Below, in pieces: positions 29,865 through 38,999 of a stretch of DNA of 64,000 bases (its first letter is position 1; each line of letters begins with the position of its first letter). Source of the stretch: Osedax frankpressi. Taxonomy: Eukaryota > Annelida > Polychaeta > Sabellida > Siboglinidae. The notes beneath the pieces are model-generated. The model was given only the letters and a program-made list of their open reading frames with translations, did not search any database and was not told the DNA's origin. The stretch spans positions 4,621,275 to 4,685,274 of the forward strand of contig OZ038314.1 of the NCBI GenBank assembly GCA_964035775.1, in the 5' to 3' direction. Made by a program: the position numbers and the translations under genes.

Positions 29865-32605
29865 AACTATAACTTAAATAAATATAATTTAATAACTATA
29901 ACTTAAATAACTATAACTTAAATAACTATAAATTAAATAACTATTAATTAAATAACTATAACTTAAATAAATATCACTTAAATAGCTATAATATAATAAC
30001 TATAACTTAAATAACTAAAACTTAAATAATTATAATATAATAACTATAAATTAAATAAATATATCTTAAATAACTATAACTTAAATAAATATTATATAAT
30101 AACTATAACTTAAATAACTATAACTTAAATAACTAAAATTAAATAACTAAACTTAAATTACTATAACTTAAATTACTATTAATTAAATAACTATAACTTA
30201 AATAACTATAACTTAAATAACTATAACTTAAATAACTATAACTTAAATAACTATAAATTAAATAACTATAAATTAAATAACTATAACTTAAATAACTATA
30301 ACTTAAATAACTATAACTTAAATAACTATAACTTAAATAACTATAACTTAAATAACTATTAATTAAATAACTATAACTTAAATAACTATAACTTAAATAA
30401 CTATAACTTAAATAACTATAACTTAAATAACTATAACTTAAATAACTATTAATTAAATAACTATAACTTAAATAACTATAACTTAAATAACTATAACTTA
30501 AATAACTATAACTTAAATAACTATTAATTAAATAACTATAACTTAAATAACTATAACTTAAATAACTATAACTTAAATAACTATAACTTAAATAACTATA
30601 ACTTAAATAACTATAAATTAAATAACTATAACTTAAATAACTATAAATTAAATAACTATAACTTAAATAACTATAACTTAAATAACTATAACTTAAATAA
30701 CTATAACTTAAATAACTATAACTTAAATAACTATTAATTAAATAACTATAACTTAAATAACTATAACTTAAATAACTATAACTTAAATAACTATAACTTA
30801 AATAACTATAACTTAAATAACTATAACTTAAATAACTATAACTTAAATAACTATAAATTAAATAACTATAACTTAAATAACTATAACTTAAATAACTATA
30901 ACTTAAATAACTATAACTTAAATAACTATAACTTAAATAACTATTAATTAAATAACTATAACTTAAATAACTATAACTTAAATAACTATAACTTAAATAA
31001 CTATAACTTAAATAACTATAACTTAAATAACTATAACTTAAATAACTATAAATTAAATAACTATAACTTAAATAACTATAACTTAAATAACTATAACTTA
31101 AATAACTATAACTTAAATAAATATAATTTAATAACTATAACTTAAATAACTATAACTTAAATAACTATAAATTAAATAACTATTAATTAAATAACTATAA
31201 CTTAAATAAATATCACTTAAATAGCTATAATATAATAACTATAACTTAAATAACTAAAACTTAAATAATTATAATATAATAACTATAAATTAAATAAATA
31301 TATCTTAAATAACTATAACTTAAATAAATATTATATAATAACTATAACTTAAATAACTATAATTTAAATAACTATAAATTAAATAACTAAACTTAAATTA
31401 CTATAACTTAAATTACTATTAATTAAATAACTATAACTTAAATAACTATAACTTAAATAACTATAACTTAAATAACTATAACTTAAATAACTATAAATTA
31501 AATAACTATAAATTAAATAACTATAACTTAAATAACTATAACTTAAATAACTATAACTTAAATAACTATAACTTAAATAACTATAACTTAAATAACTATT
31601 AATTAAATAACTATAACTTAAATAACTATAACTTAAATAACTATAACTTAAATAACTATAACTTAAATAACTATTAATTAAATAACTATAACTTAAATAA
31701 CTATAACTTAAATAACTATAACTTAAATAACTATAACTTAAATAACTATAACTTAAATAACTATAACTTAAATAACTATAAATTAAATAACTATAACTTA
31801 AATAACTATAACTTAAATAACTATAACTTAAATAACTATAACTTAAATAACTATAACTTAAATAACTATAACTTAAATAACTATTAATTAAATAACTATA
31901 ACTTAAATAACTATAACTTAAATAACTATAACTTAAATAACTATAACTTAAATAACTATAACTTAAATAACTATTACTTAAATAACCATAAATGAAAAAA
32001 CTATAAATTAAATAACTATAACTTAAATAACTATAATTTAATAACTATAACTTAAATAACTATAACTTAACTAACGATAACTTAATTAACTATAACTTAA
32101 ATAACTATAAATTAAATAACTAAACTTAAATTACTATAACTTAAATTACTATTAATTAAATAACTATAACTTAAATAACTATAACTTAAATAACTATAAC
32201 TTAAATAACTATAAATTAAATTACTATAACTTAAATAACTATAACTTAAATAACTATAACTAAAATAACTATAACTTAAATAACTATAACTTAAATAACT
32301 ATAACTTATATAACTATAAATTAAATAACTATAAATTCAATAACTATAACTTATATAACTAAAATTTAAATAACTATAACTTAAATAACTATAACTTAAA
32401 TAACGATAACTTAATTAACTATAACTTATATAACTATAATTTAAATAATTATAACTTAAATAACTATAACTTAAATAACTATAACTTAAATAACTATAAC
32501 TTAAATAACTATAACTTAAATAACTATAACTTAAATAACTATAACTTAAATAACTATAACTTAAATAACTATAACTTAAATAACTATAATTTAAATAACT
32601 ATAAT

Positions 32606-33205
32606 AACTATAAATTAAATAACTATAAATTAAATAACTATAAATTAAATAACTATAAATTAAATAACTATAAATTAAATAACTATAAATTAAATAACTA
32701 TAAATTAAATAACTATAAATTAAATAACTATAAATTAAATAACTATAAATTAAATAACTATAAATTAAATAACTATAAATTAAATAACTATAAATTAAAT
32801 AACTATAAATTAAATAACTATAAATTAAATAACTATAAATTAAATAACTATAAATTAAATAACTATAAATTAAATAACTATAAATTAAATAACTATAAAT
32901 TAAATAACTATAAATTAAATAACTATAAATTAAATAACTATAAATTAAATAACTATAAATTAAATAACTATAAATTAAATAACTATAAATTAAATAACTA
33001 TAAATTAAATAACTATAAATTAAATAACTATAAATTAAATAACTATAAATTAAATAACTATAAATTAAATAACTATAAATTAAATAACTATAAATTAAAT
33101 AACTATAAATTAAATAACTATAAATTAAATAACTATAAATTAAATAACTATAAATTAAATAACTATAAATTAAATAACTATAAATTAAATAACTATAAAT
33201 TAAAT
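32606..33205 (+). repeat. K array, 40 units (longest in window)
   Basis: Exactly 600 bp of the AACTATAAATTAAAT unit, with no variant that I could see. Only 1 G/C per 15 bp, so it is about 93% A+T. It lacks the TACATT pair of the 21-30 kb K arrays, so it belongs to a different lineage. It is preceded by M7 and followed by M2 at 33310. The uniformity suggests recent expansion. Confidence 0.95.
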
Positions 33206-34348
33206 AACTATAACTTAAATAAATATAATTTAATAACTATAACTTAAATAACTATAACTTAAATAACTATAAATTAAATAACTATTAATTAAATAACTAT
33301 AACTTAAATAAATATCACTTAAATAGCTATAATATAATAACTATAACTTAAATAACTAAAACTTAAATAATTATAATATAATAACTATAAATTAAATAAA
33401 TATATCTTAAATAACTATAACTTAAATAAATATTATATAATAACTATAACTTAAATAACTATAACTTAAATAACTATAACTTAAATAACTATAACTTAAA
33501 TAACTAAACTTAAATTACTATAACTTAAATTACTATTAATTAAATAACTATAACTTAAATAACTATAACTTAAATAACTATAACTTAAATAACTATAACT
33601 TAAATAACTATAAATTAAATAACTATAAATTAAATAACTATAACTTAAATAACTATAACATAAATAACTATAACTTAAATAACTATAACTTAAATAACTA
33701 TAACTTAAATAACTATAAATTAAATAACTAAACTTAAATTACTATAACTTAAATTACTATTAATTAAATAACTATAACTTAAATAACTATAACTTAAATA
33801 ACTATAACTTAAATAACTATAACTTAAATAACTATAAATTAAATAACTATAAATTAAATAACTATAACTTAAATAACTATAACTTAAATAACTATAACTT
33901 AAATAACTATAACTTAAATAACTATAACTTAAATAACTATAACTTAAATAACTATAACTTAAATAACTATAACTTAAATAACTATTAATTAAATAACTAT
34001 AACTTAAATAACTATAACTTAAATAACTATAACTTAAATAACTATAACTTAAATAACTATAACTTAAATAACTATTAATTAAATAACTATTAATTAAATA
34101 ACTATAACTTAAATAACTATAACTTAAATAACTATAACTTAAATAACTATAACTTAAATAACTATAACTTAAATAACTATAACTTAAATAACTATAACTT
34201 AAATAACTATAACTTAAATAACTATAAATTAAATAACTATAACTTAAATAACTATAACTTAAATAACTATAACTTAAATAACTATAACTTAAATAACTAT
34301 AACTTAAATAACTATAACTTAAATAACTATAATTTAAATAACTATAAT

Positions 34349-34828
34349 AACTATAAATTAAATAACTATAAATTAAATAACTATAAATTAAATAACTATA
34401 AATTAAATAACTATAAATTAAATAACTATAAATTAAATAACTATAAATTAAATAACTATAAATTAAATAACTATAAATTAAATAACTATAAATTAAATAA
34501 CTATAAATTAAATAACTATAAATTAAATAACTATAAATTAAATAACTATAAATTAAATAACTATAAATTAAATAACTATAAATTAAATAACTATAAATTA
34601 AATAACTATAAATTAAATAACTATAAATTAAATAACTATAAATTAAATAACTATAAATTAAATAACTATAAATTAAATAACTATAAATTAAATAACTATA
34701 AATTAAATAACTATAAATTAAATAACTATAAATTAAATAACTATAAATTAAATAACTATAAATTAAATAACTATAAATTAAATAACTATAAATTAAATAA
34801 CTATAAATTAAATAACTATAAATTAAAT
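34349..34828 (+). repeat. K array, 32 units
   Basis: Exactly 480 bp of the AACTATAAATTAAAT unit without visible variants, again entered through ATAACTATAATAAC and followed by M2 at 34933. It is probably a sister of the 40-unit array 1.7 kb to the left, differing by 8 units. Confidence 0.95.
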
Positions 34829-36308
34829 AACTATAACTTAAATAAATATAATTTAATAACTATAACTTAAATAACTATAACTTAAATAACTATAAATTAA
34901 ATAACTATTAATTAAATAACTATAACTTAAATAAATATCACTTAAATAGCTATAATATAATAACTATAACTTAAATAACTAAAACTTAAATAATTATAAT
35001 ATAATAACTATAAATTAAATAAATATATCTTAAATAACTATAACTTAAATAAATATTATATAATAACTATAACTTAAATAACTATAACTTAAATAACTAT
35101 AAATTAAATAACTAAACTTAAATTACTATAACTTAAATTACTATTAATTAAATAACTATAACTTAAATAACTATAACTTAAATAACTATAACTTAAATAA
35201 TTATAACTTAAATAACTATAAATTAAATAACTATAAATTAAATAACTATAACTTAAATAACTATAACTTAAATAACTATAACTTAAATAACTATAACTTA
35301 AATAACTATAAATTAAATAACTAAACTTAAATTACTATAACTTAAATAACTATAAATTAAATAACTATAACTTAAATAACTATAACTTAAATAACTATAA
35401 CTTAAATAACTATAACTTAAATAACTATAACTTAAATAACTATAACTTAAATAACTATTAATTAAATAACTATAACTTAAATAACTATAACTTAAATAAC
35501 TATAACTTAAATAACTATAACTTAAATAACTATAACTTAAATAACTATTAATTAAATAACTATTAATTAAATAACTATAACTTAAATAACTATAACTTAA
35601 ATAACTATAACTTAAATAACTATAAATTAAATAACTATAACTTAAATAACTATAAATTAAATAACTATAACTTAAATAACTATAACTTAAATAACTATAA
35701 CTTAAATAACTATAACTTAAATAACTATAACTTAAATAACTATTAATTAAATAACTATAACTTAAATAACTATAACTTAAATAACTATAACTTAAATAAC
35801 TATAACTTAAATAACTATAACTTAAATAACTATAACTTAAATAACTATAACTTAAATAACTATAACTTAAATAACTATAACTTAAATAACTATAACTTAA
35901 ATAACTATAACTTAAATAACTATAACTTAAATAACTATAACTTAAATAACTATAACTTAAATAACTATAAATTAAATAACTAAACTTAAATTACTATAAC
36001 TTAAATTACTATTAATTAAATAACTATAACTTAAATAACTATAACTTAAATAACTATAACTTAAATAACTATAACTTAAATAACTATAACTTAAATAACT
36101 ATAACTTAAATAACTATAACTTAAATAACTATAAATTAAATAACTATAACTTAAATAACTATAACTTAAATAACTATAACTTAAATAACTATAACTTAAA
36201 TAACTATAACTTAAATAACTATTAATTAAATAACTATAACTTAAATAAGTATAACTTAAATAACTATAACTTAAATAACTATAACTTAAATAACTATAAC
36301 TTAAATAA

Positions 36309-37670
36309 CCATAAATGAAAAAACTATAAATTAAATAACTATAACTTAAATAACTATAATTTAATGACTATAACTTAAATAACTATAACTTAACTAACGA
36401 TAACTTAATTAACTATATCTTAAATAACTATAAATTAAATAACTAAACTTAAATTACTATAACTTAAATTACTATTAATTAAACAACTATAACTTAAATA
36501 ACTATAACTTAAATAACTATAACTTAAATAACTATAACTTAAATAACTATAAATTAAATAACTATAAATTAAATAACTATAACTTAAATAACTATAACTT
36601 AAATAACTATAACTTAAATAACTATAACTTAAATAACTATTAATTAAATAACTATAACTTAAATAACTATAACTTAAATAACTATAACTTAAATAACTAT
36701 AACTTAAATAACTATAACTTAAATAACTATAACTTAAATAACTATAAATTAAATAACTATAACTTAAATAACTATAACTTAAATAACTATAACTTAAATA
36801 ACTATAACTTAAATAACTCTAACTTAAATAATTATAACTTAAATAACTATAACTTAAATAACTATAACTTAAATAACTAAAACTTAAATAACTAAAACTT
36901 AAGTAACTAAAACTTAAATAATTTAAACTTAAATAACTATAACTGAAATAACTATAACTTAAATAACTATAACTTAAATCCCTATAACTTAAATCCCTAT
37001 AACTTAAATAACTAAAACTTAAATAACTATAACTTAAATAACTATAACTTAAATAACTATAAATTAAATAACTATAACTTAAATAACTATAACTTAAATA
37101 ACTATAACTTAAATAACTATAACTTAAATAACTATAACTTAAATAACTATAACTTAAATAACTATAACTTAAATAACTCTAACTTAAATAATTATAACTT
37201 AAATAACTATAACTTAAATAACTATAACTTAAATAACTATAACTTAAATAACTAAAACTTAAGTAACTATAACTTAAATAACAATAACTTAAATAACTAT
37301 AACTTAAATAAATATAAGTTAAATAACTATAATATAATAACTATAACTTAAATAACTATAACTTAAATAACTAAAACTTAAGTAACTATAACTTAAATAA
37401 CTATAACTTAAATAACTATAACTTAAATAACTGTAATTTAAATAACTAACATATAATAACTATAAATTAAATAACTATAATATAATAACTATAACTTAAA
37501 TAACTATAACTTAAATAACTAAAACTTAAATAATTTAAACTTAAATAACTATAACTGAAATAACTATAACTTAAATAACTATAACTTAAATCCCTATAAC
37601 TTAAATCCCTATAACTTAAATCCCTATAACTTAAATAACTATAAATTAAATAAATATTATATGATAACTA
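36309..37670 (+). repeat. Degenerate C-arm edge with CCC-bearing units
   Basis: After the last C-arm M1 (36309) and a further canonical stretch, units become irregular from about 36,820: AACTCTAAC, AACTAAAAC, AATTTAAAC, AACTGAAATAAC. ATCCCTATAAC units occur at 36980, 36995, 37592, 37607 and 37622 (position of CCC). The AATTTAAAC-to-CCC segment is repeated with a 612-bp offset (36980 to 37592), and the second copy has one additional CCC unit. Divergence of this kind is typical of the margins of satellite arrays. Confidence 0.85.
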
Positions 37671-37700
37671 TAAATTAAATAACTATAATTATTTAATTTA
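37671..37700. other. Inverted-repeat junction 1 (C to G orientation)
   Basis: Perfect 12-bp arms TAAATTAAATAA (37671-37682) and TTATTTAATTTA (37689-37700) flank the 6-nt spacer CTATAA. The satellite orientation changes exactly here, from C-bearing to G-bearing units. It can form a hairpin or a small cruciform. Confidence 0.9.
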
Positions 37701-37798
37701 AGGTTATTTAAGTTATAGTTATTTAATTTATAGTTATTGAATTTATAGTTATTAAAGTATAGTTAATTAAGTTATATTTTATAAGTTATAGTTATTTA
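37689..37798 (-). repeat. 110-bp inverted satellite island
   Basis: About seven diverged units in the G orientation (AGTTATTTAATTTATAGTT and similar) lie between two stretches in C orientation. Units include ATTGAATTTATAG, ATTAAAGTATAG and ATATTTTATAAG. Both ends coincide with inverted-repeat junctions, as expected for a small inversion or for an insertion in reverse orientation. Confidence 0.88.
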
Positions 37799-37830
37799 GG
37801 TTAACATTTAGGTTAAATAACTATAACTTA
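37782..37830. other. Inverted-repeat junction 2 (G to C orientation)
   Basis: Perfect 17-bp arms TAAGTTATAGTTATTTA (37782-37798) and TAAATAACTATAACTTA (37814-37830) flank the 15-nt spacer GGTTAACATTTAGGT. The spacer is not a satellite unit and contains the GTTAAC palindrome. This is the only junction of G-to-C type in the window. Confidence 0.9.
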
Positions 37831-38480
37831 AATAACTATAAATTAAATATCTATAAATTAAATAACTTAAACTTAAATAGTTATAACTTTAATAACTATA
37901 ACTTAAATAACTAAAACTTAAATAACTATAGCTTAAATGACTATAACATAAATAACTATAATTTAAATCCCTATAACTTAAATAACCATAAATATAAATT
38001 AATTAACAACAATTTAAATAACTATAACTTAAATAACTACAACTTAAATAACTAAAACTTAAATAACTATATCTTAAATAACTATAACTGAAATAACTAT
38101 AACTTAAATCCCTATAACTTAAATAACCATAAATATAAATGAATTAACAACAATTTAAATAACTATAACTTAAATAACTACAACTTAAATAACTAAAACT
38201 TAAATAACTATAACTTAAATAACTATAAATTAAATAATTATAACTTAAAGAACTATAACTTAAATAACTATAACTTAAATAACTATAACTTAAATAACTA
38301 TAACTTAAATATCTAAAACTTAAAAAACTATTATTTTAATAATTATAATATAATAACTATAAATTAAATAACTATAAATTAAATAACTATAACTTAAATA
38401 AATATAATTTATTAACTATAACTGAAATAACTATAAATTAAATAACTATAACTTAAATAAATATAACTTAAATAACTATA
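37814..38480 (+). repeat. 667-bp C-orientation segment between flips
   Basis: Diverged units in C orientation. A block running from ATCCCTATAAC through AACCATAAATATAAAT and ATTAACAACAATTT occurs twice, with CCC at 37969 and 38110 (141-bp offset). A related block lies inverted at about 38,545-38,650. The rest is irregular units such as TTAAATATCTAAAAC and AACTATTATTTT. No gene is seen. Confidence 0.85.
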
Positions 38481-38504
38481 ACATAAATAAATATAGTTAT
38501 TTAA
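38468..38504. other. Inverted-repeat junction 3 (C to G orientation)
   Basis: Perfect 13-bp arms TTAAATAACTATA (38468-38480) and TATAGTTATTTAA (38492-38504) flank the 11-nt spacer ACATAAATAAA. From here to the end of the window every unit is in G orientation, so this is the main axis of the two arms. Confidence 0.92.
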
Positions 38505-38811
38505 TTTATAGTTATTATATTATATTTATTTAAGTTATAATTATTTAAGTTATAGTTAAGTTGTAATTATTTAATTTAGAGTTATTTAAATTGTTGTTAA
38601 TTAAGTTATATTTATGGTTATTTAAGTTATAGGGATTTAAGTTATAGGGATTTAAGTAATATTTATTTAAGTTATAGTTATTTAAGTTATATTTATTTAG
38701 GTTATAGTTATTTAAGTTATAGTTATTTAATTAATAGGTTATTTAATTTATAGTTATTTAAGTTATAGTTATTTAAGTTATAGTTATTTAAGTTATAGTT
38801 ATTTAAGTTAT
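38505..38811 (-). repeat. Degenerate G-arm edge with GGG-bearing units
   Basis: Irregular units including TTGTAATTATTTAATTTAG, AAATTGTTGTTAATTAAG and two TTATAGGGATTTAAG units (GGG at 38632 and 38647). The order AAATTGTTG, ATTTATGGTT, ATAGGGATTT is the reverse complement of the block at 37,969-38,020 and 38,110-38,160, so this is an inverted copy of it. No other feature is seen. Confidence 0.85.
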
Positions 38812-38978
38812 AGTTATTATATAATATTTATTTAAGTTATAGTTATTTAAGATATATTTATTTAATTTATAGTTATTATATTATAATTATTTAAGTTTTA
38901 GTTATTTAAGTTATAGTTATTTAAGTTTTAGTTATTTAAGTTATAGTTATTATATTATAGCTATTTAAGTGATATTTA
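38812..38978 (-). repeat. Single inverted M2 block in the G-arm
   Basis: Reads as the reverse complement of M2: ATTATATAATATTTATTTAA, AGATATATTTATTTAA, TTATAATTATTTAAG, and finally GCTATTTAAGTGATATTT. Relative to C-arm copies it has two additional units (about 30 bp) in the middle with repeated AAGTTTTAG. I found no other M2 in the G-arm. It lies only 0.3 kb from the main orientation switch and anchors the homology between the arms. Confidence 0.9.
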
Positions 38979-38999
38979 TTTAAGTTATAGTTATTTAAT

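Larger units (their letters stand above)
24631..31208 (+). repeat. 3.13-3.45 kb higher-order repeat, two full copies
   Basis: M2 starts at 24631, 26823, 27762, 29969 and 31208 define two cycles: 2,192 + 939 bp, then 2,207 + 1,239 bp. The differences are exactly 15 and 300 bp, that is, 1 and 20 units. The marker AAATTATTATTAATT lies at 25237 and 28368, 3,131 bp apart. The interval 23391-24631 (1,240 bp) matches the last part of the longer cycle, so a preceding partial copy extends to the left. A shared 1-bp deletion (TAACTAAAATTAAATAAC) follows the M2 copies at 26823 and 29969 only. Confidence 0.9.
31209..36308 (+). repeat. C-arm region with the two longest K arrays
   Basis: Contains M1 at 31986, M7 near 32,330, K arrays of 40 and 32 units, and M2 at 33310 and 34933, then a mostly canonical run to M1 at 36309. 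The order M7, canonical, K, M2 resembles the 1-5 kb region more than the adjacent 24-31 kb repeat. No gene or other element is seen. Confidence 0.85.
1..37682 (+). repeat. 15-bp satellite, C-arm (unit TTAAATAACTATAAC)
   Basis: Read directly: essentially uninterrupted head-to-tail copies of a 15-bp unit with C but almost no G on this strand. The main variants end in ATAAA or ATTAA instead of ATAAC. The ATTAA variant creates TTAATTAA at the unit junction and recurs every few units. Occasional 12- to 14-bp units, for example in the ATAATTTAATAAC context, shift the phase. G appears mainly in three marker contexts: AAATGAAAAAAC, AACGATAAC and ATAGCTATA. No gene, promoter or transposon is visible. 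Family assignment is open: the unit does not match any named satellite that I recognise with certainty. Confidence 0.97.

Noticed and set aside
36980-37624. CCCTATAAC units, and GGG units at 38632 and 38647, as a telomere-like repeat
   Set aside because: They resemble CCCTAA-type repeats only over four or five bases, occur at most three in a row, and keep the 15-bp satellite period. They are variants of the satellite unit.
1-37682. TATA boxes, ATG-bearing marker blocks and AT-rich stretches as promoters or replication origins
   Set aside because: At this base composition TATA-like and origin-like AT motifs occur in each unit and carry no information. No neighbouring gene gives them meaning.
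38468-38504. Foldback chimera of a sequencing read as the source of the two arms
   Set aside because: The arms are not mirror images: M2 copy number, M4, K-array length and higher-order periods all differ, and the direct and inverted blocks are not equidistant from the axis. A local misjoin is not fully excluded.
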